Position numbers and translations under genes: made by a program. Below are positions 56,265 to 64,000 of a stretch of DNA of 64,000 nucleotides, one piece after another. Every line of letters begins with the position of its first letter. Positions within the stretch are counted from its first letter, which is position 1. Origin of the DNA: a virus; IMG/VR virus record IMGVR_UViG_3300027749_002876, positions 124,001-188,000 of that record; one strand, given 5' to 3'. The notes below the pieces were generated by a model. That model was not told the origin of the DNA, searched no databases, and saw only the letters and a program-made list of their open reading frames with translations.

Positions 56265-58685
56265 TTAAGAGATTTTGCCGTTTGCTTTTGCTGTAGGAGG
56301 AACGCCGGCTCTACTAGTTAACCAACCAAACGCTTTTGCGTTCTTTTTGATACTGTAGGGATTAACATCTACTGTTAGTGCTGTCTTAAATCGTGGATCG
56401 TTTTTTTGTTTTTCACTTGGTATATAACCTGAGGCTTCATTAATTGGCTGTTTTAATATTTCAATGACTTTATCTGCGGCGGCTTTTAATGCTTGGTCAT
56501 ATCCCATTTCTTCTGCTTCTTTATCACTTTTACCTAAGAATGGTTTAAGCATACTTTTAGCAACATTTAACCTTACTTTTTCCTCGTCAGGTTGATTGTA
56601 CACCCGTTGTAATTGGCTTTCACGTTGAAAATAGCTAGACCATCCAATAGCATCAGCTAATCCTTGTATATCGTATCGTCTATGTTGTAGTGTTGGATTA
56701 CGATTATCAAACATCTTATGCTGTTTAATAATTCGTGGATCTAACACAACGCCTTGTGTTGGTTCATTGTGAGCAATCCAACCACCACCATCGTCATACA
56801 CACTGGTAAAGCCTAAATCACGCAATACTTTATTCCAACGAACAACATTAGTTTCATCATTTTGTCCTAGTCTACTTAAGCAGTCGTAGATAAACCAGTA
56901 TGGCGTATCATCATATTCATCTTCTTCACTTGCTTGTTGTATTACTTCTTCTGGGCAATATTGAAGTAATGCTTGTTTTAGTTTGGCAGGATCAACTTTG
57001 GTTTGTTTAGTCATTTCGCCTGAACGGTTATACTGAAACAACTGTAGATAGGGGAAGTTATCTCCCCATGGTAGTGATTCATCACGGTCAGCCATTTGCA
57101 TAAAATATTGCAATGGATAAAAGTAAATACCTTTAGGTGTGTCTTCGCTAACAGCCGCACGTGGGTTAATGCCTAACTTAGGCTCCATAGTCATACTAAC
57201 AGCCCAGTTATCTTTATCACTGATATTATCTTCAGCGTAATTAATAAGGTCATATTTTCCAGAGCCACTTTTTCTATTCTGTTCTGGGTTTCTACGTGCT
57301 TCTGCTACATCTTTCTTTACCCTACTCAATTCGTAGATAACTTTATTGCCGGTGTCTGCTCTAAATGCTTTAAAGCCCCAAGACTTAGAATAACGCTGAA
57401 CTAATTTGTCATATAGATTAGCTCTGCTTTGTGAGTCGTGTCCGGTGTCATCTACTTTGTTTGCAGAAAAGGTTATTTTATTGGGCGTATACTCTTTAAT
57501 AAATGTTTGTATAGCACTTAACACAGTGGCAAATACACGTTGTTGATCACCTTCGCCGGTGACTTCTTGGCTATTGTTTCTCCAAAACTCAACACTCCAT
57601 GCTTCCTCTTTTGAATCTTTACTAAATCCCTTGTTAAACATAATACTTAGAAAAGTTCCGTCATCTAATCGTGCTATTGCATCTACATCACCATAGTCAC
57701 CCTTTTCCCACCGAAGTACTTCATACGGTTTATCAAAACTTTCTTCTAATCCAATTTTAGCTAATTTGTTGTAATAATGAGGATCTTCGCCAATATGGTC
57801 TAGTGCAATTTTACGTGCAATATTACGTTCACTTGTATGCTCTAATTCAACTTTGATTCCTTTGTCTAACTGTATCAATATATCACGTTTAGGTACTTTA
57901 TACTTGATAACAAGTTGCTCAATAGTAGGAGTAGTTTTATACATCAGTTCATTATCTTCTTCAACGGAATACATACCTTCAATACTCAATCGTTGGCTAT
58001 GTAGCTTGTCCCGTAAATCATATAATTTAGTAATAACACCCTGACTACGTAACACTTTATAAGCTAGGTTCTCTGGGCCAAACTCACCACCAAAGTCCAA
58101 TCCAGCTTGGCGATATCGTTTGATAGTATCTAATACGTTTTTTACCTTACTTAAATCTTTTGAATGTAATGCATATTCTATTATTTTAGCTAACTTTTCA
58201 TACTTCTGCTTAGTAGCAGTTTGGTCTAAGTTGCTTCTACGTTTACTGGGGACTCTGATCCATTTGTTCTTTATTATACTATATTCACCTAAACTAATTA
58301 CCGGTAAATTTGCATCCTGAACATATAACTCTACTGGAATTCCATTGATAGTGATATCATGTGATTCATTATACAGATTCTTTTTAGCGTGAAACAGTTC
58401 TTGGTAAACTGCATCATCTGAGTATTGAGTTAAATCCACTAAGATATGTAAATCTAAATCACTATTGGGAGTGTAACTAAATGCCGCATTACTGCCGGAT
58501 ATAGTAATATCTTTAACGTCTAAGTCTTTGACACCTAATTCAGAAATAAAATCTTGTGCAATAACTTTAAGTTGTTCATCAACATCAGGACGTAGTTGTT
58601 GCCCATGAAATAACTTAGGGTTAAGTTGGTCGTGAAATGCTATTGCATCTGACATTTTAAATGAGTCGAGTTCTTTTAGGTCCAT
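56265..58685 (-). CDS. Nucleotidyltransferase-fold / DUF5661 protein (806 aa)
   Basis: The N-terminal 120 residues are a Pol-beta-superfamily nucleotidyltransferase: DITISGSNAAFSY with GS at 64-65, then SDLDLHILVD with D76 and D78, and a later ELYVQD. A DUF5661-like part follows at about 265-315 (LDKGIKVELEHTSERNIARKIALDHIGEDPHYY). The remainder is large unrecognised domains (LPWGDNFPYLQLFQYNRSG). DVAEARRNPEQ resembles the VAE boundaries in the 1173-aa gene. A GATAAATA octamer lies 4 nt before the ATG, with no Shine-Dalgarno. The substrate is unknown. Confidence 0.65.
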   Translation of the reverse strand: MDLKELDSFKMSDAIAFHDQLNPKLFHGQQLRPDVDEQLKVIAQDFISELGVKDLDVKDITISGSNAAFSYTPNSDLDLHILVDLTQYSDDAVYQELFHAKKNLYNESHDITINGIPVELYVQDANLPVISLGEYSIIKNKWIRVPSKRRSNLDQTATKQKYEKLAKIIEYALHSKDLSKVKNVLDTIKRYRQAGLDFGGEFGPENLAYKVLRSQGVITKLYDLRDKLHSQRLSIEGMYSVEEDNELMYKTTPTIEQLVIKYKVPKRDILIQLDKGIKVELEHTSERNIARKIALDHIGEDPHYYNKLAKIGLEESFDKPYEVLRWEKGDYGDVDAIARLDDGTFLSIMFNKGFSKDSKEEAWSVEFWRNNSQEVTGEGDQQRVFATVLSAIQTFIKEYTPNKITFSANKVDDTGHDSQSRANLYDKLVQRYSKSWGFKAFRADTGNKVIYELSRVKKDVAEARRNPEQNRKSGSGKYDLINYAEDNISDKDNWAVSMTMEPKLGINPRAAVSEDTPKGIYFYPLQYFMQMADRDESLPWGDNFPYLQLFQYNRSGEMTKQTKVDPAKLKQALLQYCPEEVIQQASEEDEYDDTPYWFIYDCLSRLGQNDETNVVRWNKVLRDLGFTSVYDDGGGWIAHNEPTQGVVLDPRIIKQHKMFDNRNPTLQHRRYDIQGLADAIGWSSYFQRESQLQRVYNQPDEEKVRLNVAKSMLKPFLGKSDKEAEEMGYDQALKAAADKVIEILKQPINEASGYIPSEKQKNDPRFKTALTVDVNPYSIKKNAKAFGWLTSRAGVPPTAKANGKIS

Positions 58686-58689
58686 ACAG

Positions 58690-58697
58690 TATTTATC
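58690..58697 (-). promoter_or_regulatory. Late-promoter-like octamer GATAAATA, near-leaderless
   Basis: GATAAATA, then CTGT, then the ATG of the 806-aa gene. The same spacing and a similar tetranucleotide (CAGT) occur at the plus-strand oxygenase. Confidence 0.5.
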
Positions 58698-59340
58698 TCT
58701 GCATTAATAGGTCAACAAACTCTAATAGTAGTGTATGATGTTTCTCCTGATGCCAGTGTTTATTGATATATTGCCATGGTTTTTGATACCAATATTCCTG
58801 ACTTTCTAAATGACAGCCTATTAATCCTATTCTATTTTGTATGATAGCCATTGGATCGCCGTTAGCATATGTTGATATTGTTGTGAATTTATCACTATTT
58901 CCTATCATTGCACATCCATCATAAAAAAACATATTTTCATTGTTACCATTCCATATTACCGATGCTACTGTACCATAAGATTTTTTAATGTCGCTAGTTG
59001 GTCTCTTAATGTATTGTACTGGCTCAACGTTATCAAGTATGTCAAAATAATAACTTCCGGCCCAATATGCCCCCATACATATTCCCAAATATCTACCGCC
59101 ATTACTAATGTAATCAGCAAATTTGTTTTGTATTTTTCTTCTAAAAAATTTATCATAAGAACTAGCGTCTCCTATTCCTCCTGGAAATGATACCATATCA
59201 TATGATTCTAAATTAATAGTGCTACATTCATCAAATGAGAATAAAGTAATAGCATATGAATTAGATAGTGCTTTTATCATACCTTCACAACAATCCTTAC
59301 TACATTCAGGATGGTTTATGAATAATGCTATTGTTTTCAT
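58693..59340 (-). CDS. Class I glutamine-amidotransferase-like (BPL_N) protein
   Basis: A 215-aa protein with the BPL_N/type-1 amidotransferase fold. VSFPGGIGDA forms the glycine loop, LGICMGAYWAG carries the probable nucleophile Cys in a sharp elbow, and IGCHLES near the C-terminus supplies a His/Glu pair. Such proteins hydrolyse glutamine or have lost the activity. It could supply ammonia to the PP-loop synthetases, which lack their own glutaminase domain, but it is far from them, so this is speculative. Confidence 0.75.
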   Translation of the reverse strand: MKTIALFINHPECSKDCCEGMIKALSNSYAITLFSFDECSTINLESYDMVSFPGGIGDASSYDKFFRRKIQNKFADYISNGGRYLGICMGAYWAGSYYFDILDNVEPVQYIKRPTSDIKKSYGTVASVIWNGNNENMFFYDGCAMIGNSDKFTTISTYANGDPMAIIQNRIGLIGCHLESQEYWYQKPWQYINKHWHQEKHHTLLLEFVDLLMQR

Positions 59341-59347
59341 TTAGTTA

Positions 59348-60058
59348 CTAACTCCAGTATTTAGATGAGTCTAAACTATCCCAATATCTTTTATTATTGC
59401 GGTTGATGAAGTTTTTAATTAAGTAAGTAGCCATACCAAAGTATCCCATCTTTTTAAATCTACGACTGTCCTGTCCAAAATAGTGATTGACAATACTAAA
59501 CTTTTTAGGACTATACATTCTGGATAGGAAATAATCTTCAGACGTTACTGTCTTTTCGGGGAAACCACCCAATTCTTCAAACTTGTCCCTGCGAGTCAAC
59601 ATAAATGCTCCAATTGCAAAGGGTGAGAAATATTTCAGTATATGGTTTATAATATTAAAGATAGTAAATCCAATACTTGCACGTATATCGTTGTCATAAG
59701 ACTTGATGTTTAATCCAACCAGATCCAATTGATTAACTTCTATTTCTCTAACAGCATCTTTAATTACATCATTTTTAAAAAAACGTACATCGGCGTCAAT
59801 GAATAGTATGTATGGTGTTGTAACTAATTTAGCTCCATTGTTCTTAGCAATAGAAACAGGGCCACCTTCAATAACTTCCACGTTCAATGAATAACTATTA
59901 TCTTTTATAACGTGTCTGGTATTATCAGTAGAACAGTCTGCAATGATAATTCTAGTATCACCGATGTATTGTAAACGCAGTGATTCTAATAAATGATGGA
60001 TATAATTTTCCTCATTTTTGCAAGGAACTACGATAGTAATTTTATCACTGACTTTCAT
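59348..60058 (-). CDS. Family 2 glycosyltransferase
   Basis: A GT-A fold enzyme of about 236 aa starting MKVSDKITIVVPCKNEE. ADCSTDNTRHVI follows, then SIAKNNGA, and the metal-binding DxD motif is FIDADVRF; LGGFPEKTVTSEDYFLSRM is the typical acceptor/catalytic region. It transfers a sugar from a nucleotide sugar to lipid, glycan or DNA base acceptors. The ATG at 60058 is used because it gives the family N-terminus; a GTG start at 60070 in frame follows AAGGA too closely. It is a few bases from the amidotransferase-like gene. Confidence 0.85.
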   Translation of the reverse strand: MKVSDKITIVVPCKNEENYIHHLLESLRLQYIGDTRIIIADCSTDNTRHVIKDNSYSLNVEVIEGGPVSIAKNNGAKLVTTPYILFIDADVRFFKNDVIKDAVREIEVNQLDLVGLNIKSYDNDIRASIGFTIFNIINHILKYFSPFAIGAFMLTRRDKFEELGGFPEKTVTSEDYFLSRMYSPKKFSIVNHYFGQDSRRFKKMGYFGMATYLIKNFINRNNKRYWDSLDSSKYWS

Positions 60059-60130
60059 TTCTTTACACACTTTCCTTCAATTTTAAATTGATTAAATTTT
60101 AACCAATATGTCATACTTTGTAGACTTTGT

Positions 60131-60973
60131 TCACATGCCACTCGGTCCTGAAACATCAACTCCACTCTCGCCGGCACGTCTTTTGAGTCGTTTAAGTGAA
60201 CTGCCATTAACATCAATATCCACATTGTCCTTCTCCTTAGTCCAGGTTACTATTTCCCAACTACCATTGTGATGTTCTACTAATGCTGTACAACTTTCAA
60301 CCCAGTCACCATCATTCATGTAGATGACACCATCTATCTCTTTAATCTCTGCGTGGTGTATATGTCCACATATGACACCATCATAACCACGTTTTTTACA
60401 ATAACCTGCCAAGTTCTTTTCAAACTGGAACATGAAGTCTATTGCTTTTTTTACTTTGTATTTAATATATTTACTAAGACTAAAATACCCAAAACCCATG
60501 CGATGACGGATCCAATTGAATTTGCTATTAAGCGATAAAATAAAGTCATATGCTTTGTCTCCTAAAAATGCTATCCAGGGTGCTAATCTAGTAATGCCAT
60601 CAAACAAGTCACCGTGTGTAACTAGATAATGCTTCCCATCAATACCTATATGTTCTATTTGATTGTGTATCTCTACTAGACCAAAGCTAAAACCATATGG
60701 TATCATTGGTCTGAGAAACTCATCGTGATTGCCTGCTATATAAACAACTCTAGTTCCTCGTTTAGCATGTCCTAATACCCTACGAACAACGTTAGTATGA
60801 CTTTGTTTCCAACGCCATTTATTCTGTTGTATGCGCCATGCATCAATGATATCACCCACAAGATATAATGTGTCGCAGGTGTTGTGTTTAAGAAAGTTGT
60901 TTAACTTATCCGCTTTACTATCTTTAGTACCAAGATGAACATCACTAACAAAGATAGAGCGGTATGTTTTCAT
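60131..60973 (-). CDS. LpxH-like metallophosphoesterase
   Basis: A 280-aa calcineurin-like phosphoesterase of the UDP-2,3-diacylglucosamine pyrophosphatase group. It has the metal motifs SDVHLGT, GDIIDAW, GNHDE, THGDLFD and GHIHHAEI in order. LpxH removes UMP from a lipid A precursor; whether this copy uses that substrate is unknown. The ATG at 60973 is chosen because a longer frame (to 61078) runs back through the terminator of the upstream gene. An AATAAATA octamer lies 4 nt before this ATG. It is longer than typical LpxH by a C-terminal charged tail. Confidence 0.8.
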   Translation of the reverse strand: MKTYRSIFVSDVHLGTKDSKADKLNNFLKHNTCDTLYLVGDIIDAWRIQQNKWRWKQSHTNVVRRVLGHAKRGTRVVYIAGNHDEFLRPMIPYGFSFGLVEIHNQIEHIGIDGKHYLVTHGDLFDGITRLAPWIAFLGDKAYDFILSLNSKFNWIRHRMGFGYFSLSKYIKYKVKKAIDFMFQFEKNLAGYCKKRGYDGVICGHIHHAEIKEIDGVIYMNDGDWVESCTALVEHHNGSWEIVTWTKEKDNVDIDVNGSSLKRLKRRAGESGVDVSGPSGM

Positions 60974-60977
60974 CTTG

Positions 60978-60985
60978 TATTTATT
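60978..60985 (-). promoter_or_regulatory. Late-promoter-like octamer AATAAATA, near-leaderless
   Basis: AATAAATA, then CAAG, then the ATG of the LpxH-like gene. It also supports the internal start of that gene. Confidence 0.45.
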
Positions 60986-61021
60986 TGTAATATTATGACA
61001 AATATGTGACAAGATAGCCAT

Positions 61022-61043
61022 TAAAAAAGCCCCTTTCGGGGCT
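61022..61043 (-). terminator. Intrinsic terminator after the glycosyltransferase-like gene
   Basis: On the minus strand AGCCCC-GAAA-GGGGCT (6 bp, GNRA loop) followed by TTTTTT, 3 bases after the stop codon region of the upstream gene. It is a textbook rho-independent terminator. Confidence 0.92.
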
Positions 61044-61046
61044 AGT

Positions 61047-61970
61047 TTAAGTTTGAATCGTAACGTTTCCGTCTGCATCCGGAACAGCTTGTTCTGCTAA
61101 CTTTTTCGCTTGTTCTTCGGCATACATAGGTCCGATTGTGTTCATCAAGTGTTGTTGATTTTCCATGCAGAATACATATGATCCTGAATGACGTAACAAT
61201 ACACGTTTATCCATCCAGATACGACCGCCCATATCACGCCAGTTTTCGCAGAATGTCCAGTCTTCACTGTAGTAACGATTCTGACGAACTGCTGTATCAA
61301 AGTAAGTCTTCAAGTGTTGGTCATACTTTGGATCTAAACCAATGTCGTTCTTATACTGCTTAACTGCAGGATGAGTCTTCATCTTCTCAAATACATGTTT
61401 CTTCATTAATAAGAAACCTGTACCTGCCTTAGATACTTCTTGTAAGCCATCTGGTCCTTCTTCAGCACCTTCAAATCCATTGACTACCCATTTGATTGGC
61501 ATAGTCTTCATAGGGTATAGTCCACCGATAACATCTACGTCACGGTTCAATAATACTAATAGATGCCATGGCTCCCAACCAATGTCTGCATCAACAAAGA
61601 ATAAGTGTGTTGCATCTGGCATGTCCAAAAACTTTGCAGTTAGTGTATTACGTGCCCGGCTAATGAGTGATTCATTGACCATTGTTTCTAATGTCCAATC
61701 GATACCAAGTTGACGGGCTGTGTTTGCCCACTTAATAAATGACATAAATGTAGATTCGGTTAGCATACCACCATAACATGGCATTGCAATATGTACTTTA
61801 GTTGTACGTAGAAAATCTACGTTAACTTGTACTTGTCCGGGAGTTGCGGCAGCTGGAGTTTCCGTTGGTGCAGCCGGGGGATTTTCAGCCGCTTGTTGGG
61901 CTATTTCTTGTACCTGTTCGACGGGTATTGTTTTTTCTTCAGTTGTTGCTTTGGTTTTTTTAGTTGCCAT
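61047..61970 (-). CDS. GT-A glycosyltransferase-like protein
   Basis: A 307-aa protein. An Ala/Pro/Thr-rich linker (residues 25-50) precedes a GT-A domain starting KVHIAMPCYGG. The segment TLTAKFLDMPDATHLFFVDADIGWEP holds the DxD motif (D-A-D), followed by VDVIGGLYPMK and GTGFLLMKKHVF. It transfers sugars; the acceptor may be a glycan, tail protein or DNA base. It has its own terminator and a GTAAATAAT sequence upstream rather than a clear late octamer. Confidence 0.8.
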   Translation of the reverse strand: MATKKTKATTEEKTIPVEQVQEIAQQAAENPPAAPTETPAAATPGQVQVNVDFLRTTKVHIAMPCYGGMLTESTFMSFIKWANTARQLGIDWTLETMVNESLISRARNTLTAKFLDMPDATHLFFVDADIGWEPWHLLVLLNRDVDVIGGLYPMKTMPIKWVVNGFEGAEEGPDGLQEVSKAGTGFLLMKKHVFEKMKTHPAVKQYKNDIGLDPKYDQHLKTYFDTAVRQNRYYSEDWTFCENWRDMGGRIWMDKRVLLRHSGSYVFCMENQQHLMNTIGPMYAEEQAKKLAEQAVPDADGNVTIQT

Positions 61971-62026
61971 GTGGTCCTCTTAAATGATGTAATTATTTAC
62001 ACTAGTTAAGAGGTGCCGAAATATTT

Positions 62027-63502
62027 TTATTTTTCGTCTAAGTAATCTTCATTTAGTCCTAAATCGCTATGAGGGAAAGCTATATAGCTATCGCCGTGCT
62101 CATCACCTATTCTAATGACAAATACTCCCGCATCGTCATCCCCGGATTCATTTTGTCCTATTTCCCAGCCCATTGAGTGTAATGTTTGTTGGGCTTGCCT
62201 CATTTGTTGCTCAGTACCATTCCACCACATTGCGGCTAACTTACGTAGTATTTCTTCATCAGGCTCTCTATCATCACTGCCGTTAGGGGCAAACTCTGTC
62301 AAATCAGTTATACGCATTGGCCCTCTACGTTTGAACTTATTGTTCTCTTGTTCATATGTAGTGGGGTAAGGAATACCTAAGCTCTCATCAACTTCACTGC
62401 CTGTAATAGCTTGCAACAAAGCACGTGCAACTACACGATCCTTTTCCTTTTCATCTTCAGGAAGTTGACTATAAGATTGCATAGCTAACTTAGCACGTTT
62501 TAATTTCTTCTCATCTGGTGTGGGAGTATCTAACTGTAGTTGGCCTTTATAGTCAGCTGCCGCTGTTACATTCCAACCTTTGTGAATAGCATCACTGATA
62601 GCTTCAATATCGGTTACACCTGCATCAATTAGTCGCTTTGCGGCTTTTGCTGATTGCATATTTGCCATCCAACCAAAGTTTGCACCCGGTGTACTACGAC
62701 CATAATGGTAGGCGTCATCTAACGCTTTATCGCTGATATGTGCAAGTTGTTCTACTGATAGACTTGCACCCTCTTTTACTTCTCGCGGTTTAATATGATT
62801 TATAACTGCTGGGGTTTTCTTCTCAGGAGGAATATATACATGTTGTTTAGGCTGTGTTACTGTTTTTTGGATAGGCACTGATTTTACTACTGGATCAACT
62901 TTGATATTCTCTGCTAACTCATTACCCATACCCATGTCTAACATTTTAACAACATTGGCAGCAAGCTTAGGGTTCTTTTGAGTGACTGGATATAAACTCA
63001 TAACCATTGCAGTCTTACGTTTATCATTCAATGTAGGCCAAGCATCACGTATCTCACTTGCACTTGTGATACCAGGACCAAACTCTACTGTAGGTAGATA
63101 TGTAATATATGCATGTTTGCTGAATGGTTGTAACCTTTTAGGTGGCCATGGTTGGAAGTAAGCCGGACTGCCATCTTTCTTCGTCCCACCTGGCTTAGGT
63201 TGTTCATTCTTATCTTTCTCACTACGAACAAAGATTAATACATCTTCGTTAGGATTGTAATGACTTGTGATTTCTTCTGCTTTGAAAGGACTTTTAACTT
63301 GTACAAAGTGTTTGTCAGCAACACCTGCAAGTTTTGCTAGTTTCTCTTTGATACTAAAAGGAAATGGTCTTGTTTTTGTATCATTGGTGGCGGCTACGTA
63401 TACATCAGCATCAGGAAAAGCCTTGATAGCACTTTGATACAGTGAAGCATGTCCTGCGTGAAACGGATGAAAGCCTCCCGGCATGACTACAATTTGTCTC
63501 AT
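62027..63502 (-). CDS. Nucleotidylyltransferase-domain protein with virion-type C-terminus (491 aa)
   Basis: Residues 1-160 are a HxGH-family nucleotidylyltransferase: VVMPGGFHPFHAGH at 5-18 and a later ITSASEIRD as the second motif. The rest is a disordered Pro/Lys linker and charged alpha-helical segments ending in REPDEEILRKLAAMWWNGT. VDESLGIPYPTTYEQE resembles the ESLG elements of the neighbouring 356-aa gene. The enzyme could adenylylate or cytidylylate a phosphate or nicotinamide mononucleotide; the reaction is not determined. Confidence 0.68.
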   Translation of the reverse strand: MRQIVVMPGGFHPFHAGHASLYQSAIKAFPDADVYVAATNDTKTRPFPFSIKEKLAKLAGVADKHFVQVKSPFKAEEITSHYNPNEDVLIFVRSEKDKNEQPKPGGTKKDGSPAYFQPWPPKRLQPFSKHAYITYLPTVEFGPGITSASEIRDAWPTLNDKRKTAMVMSLYPVTQKNPKLAANVVKMLDMGMGNELAENIKVDPVVKSVPIQKTVTQPKQHVYIPPEKKTPAVINHIKPREVKEGASLSVEQLAHISDKALDDAYHYGRSTPGANFGWMANMQSAKAAKRLIDAGVTDIEAISDAIHKGWNVTAAADYKGQLQLDTPTPDEKKLKRAKLAMQSYSQLPEDEKEKDRVVARALLQAITGSEVDESLGIPYPTTYEQENNKFKRRGPMRITDLTEFAPNGSDDREPDEEILRKLAAMWWNGTEQQMRQAQQTLHSMGWEIGQNESGDDDAGVFVIRIGDEHGDSYIAFPHSDLGLNEDYLDEK

Positions 63503-63503
63503 A

Positions 63504-63869
63504 TCAATAACTTAACTTTACGAAATTAACTACACCTTGTGAAAAATCTTCAACTTTGGCTCTCATATAAACATAGCTACCTTCAATGTTAGTATACGTT
63601 GAAGCATTGGAATTTGCATTGCCATCAGCTACTAATTCATATACTTTGAACCAATCATTTTCAGTCGGAGTTGTAGCTAATGTAGCTTGTATAATGATAT
63701 TACCATTAACTTCTGTTAGGTTAATGTTAACAGTTTGCAATGCTCTAGGTGTTATGATATATGATGCGGCTGGTTGTTCATCACCTACTACTGTATAAGC
63801 ATTACCGTTATCTACGGTTGCACTCCATGCAGTTTGTGGCAATAAAATGAGTGTAGTTGTTTGGCTCAT
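63504..63869 (-). CDS. Small beta-rich structural-type protein (121 aa)
   Basis: A 121-aa protein with alternating strands (SYIITPRALQTVNINLTE, GNIIIQATLATTP, SYVYMRAKVED) and no enzyme motif. It may be a small head or tail decoration protein. It overlaps the partial gene to the right by one base and is 1 base from the nucleotidylyltransferase gene. I do not recognise a family. Confidence 0.6.
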   Translation of the reverse strand: MSQTTTLILLPQTAWSATVDNGNAYTVVGDEQPAASYIITPRALQTVNINLTEVNGNIIIQATLATTPTENDWFKVYELVADGNANSNASTYTNIEGSYVYMRAKVEDFSQGVVNFVKLSY

Positions 63870-64000
63870 TATGCTTTTACAACCTCAACAACAACACTGT
63901 CGCCAATTAATTCTTGGGCAACTTGTTCTAAAGCCGTTTCTATTTCAGGACTAGTGATACTAGTACCTGAATCATTGTCTTTTACTATTTTACTAAAAGT
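63869..64000 (-). CDS. 3' end of a further CDS (partial)
   Basis: The frame is open from the right window edge to a TAA at 63869-63871, giving the last 43 residues, ending VVVEVVKA. The stop overlaps the start of the 121-aa gene by one base (TAATG), which is typical of coupled phage genes. The visible part is helical (SPEIETALEQVAQELI) and gives no function. Confidence 0.65.
   Translation of the reverse strand, partial: TFSKIVKDNDSGTSITSPEIETALEQVAQELIGDSVVVEVVKA

Noticed and set aside
60974-61078. N-terminal extension of the LpxH-like gene to 61078
   Set aside because: The extension would be encoded through an intrinsic terminator and lacks similarity to the family; the metal-motif start at 60973 is preferred.
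1-64000. Prophage integration or attachment site
   Set aside because: No integrase, excisionase or repeated attachment core was seen near the tRNA genes; nothing suggests a temperate phage.

Overview
The window is a contiguous, AT-rich piece of a large tailed bacteriophage genome (Caudoviricetes, probably a T4-like myovirus). The evidence is a PAAR spike-tip gene, a run of very large repetitive tail-fibre genes, a SleB-type lysin, phage-encoded nrdA/nrdB plus glutaredoxin, a two-block tRNA array, two HNH endonuclease genes, and a recurring T4-late-promoter-like octamer (NATAAATA) in front of many genes. Almost everything is on the minus strand. Only three genes are on the plus strand: a 2OG-Fe(II) oxygenase and two HNH genes. 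No integrase, terminase, portal or polymerase is visible. AhpC, AhpD and IscU look proteobacterial, so the host is probably a proteobacterium; that is an inference.

Layout by position. 0-3.2 kb: thirteen tRNA or tRNA-like genes in two blocks around a divergent gene pair, with several unexplained RNA hairpins and a near-consensus sigma70-type promoter at about 3.2 kb. 3.2-16.2 kb: a tightly packed, often overlapping accessory cassette. It holds four asparagine-synthetase-like PP-loop ATPases (one fused to a GNAT domain), three 2OG-Fe(II) oxygenases (a fourth at 1.4 kb), a sulfotransferase and a second sulfotransferase-like protein, a B12-type radical SAM enzyme, a separate GNAT-like protein, a DUF2061 membrane protein, a fatty-acid desaturase, AhpC-AhpD and IscU. 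16.2-23.1 kb: small unknown proteins, the SleB hydrolase, two large virion-type proteins, PAAR and glutaredoxin. 23.1-28.7 kb: a glucanase-like lipoprotein, nrdB, an SGNH-like protein and nrdA. 28.8-45.2 kb: five fibre genes, four of which share an N-terminal anchor pattern and all but the shortest of which share repeat modules. 45.2-51.6 kb: HNH genes, a second desaturase, two adhesins with a common N-terminus (one glycine-rich, one with three LamG domains) and Dps. 51.6-64 kb: large modular proteins with enzyme-like domains (ParB-like, nucleotidyltransferase plus DUF5661, nucleotidylyltransferase), a BPL_N-type amidotransferase, two glycosyltransferases, an LpxH-like phosphatase and small structural proteins, running off the right end.

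How it may work together. The 3.2-16.2 kb cassette looks like one co-transcribed tailoring pathway: ATP-driven amide or acyl bond formation (PP-loop), hydroxylation (2OG oxygenases), radical SAM chemistry supplied by IscU, sulfation and acetylation. AhpCD and Dps would manage peroxide and iron. Together with two desaturases, two glycosyltransferases and an LpxH-like enzyme, the phage seems equipped to remodel host lipids or surface or a small molecule. The substrate is unknown. This cassette is the best candidate for an undescribed system. A second candidate is a regulatory pattern: six genes have the late-promoter-like octamer ending only 4-5 nt before the start codon with no Shine-Dalgarno, which suggests leaderless or near-leaderless late mRNAs.
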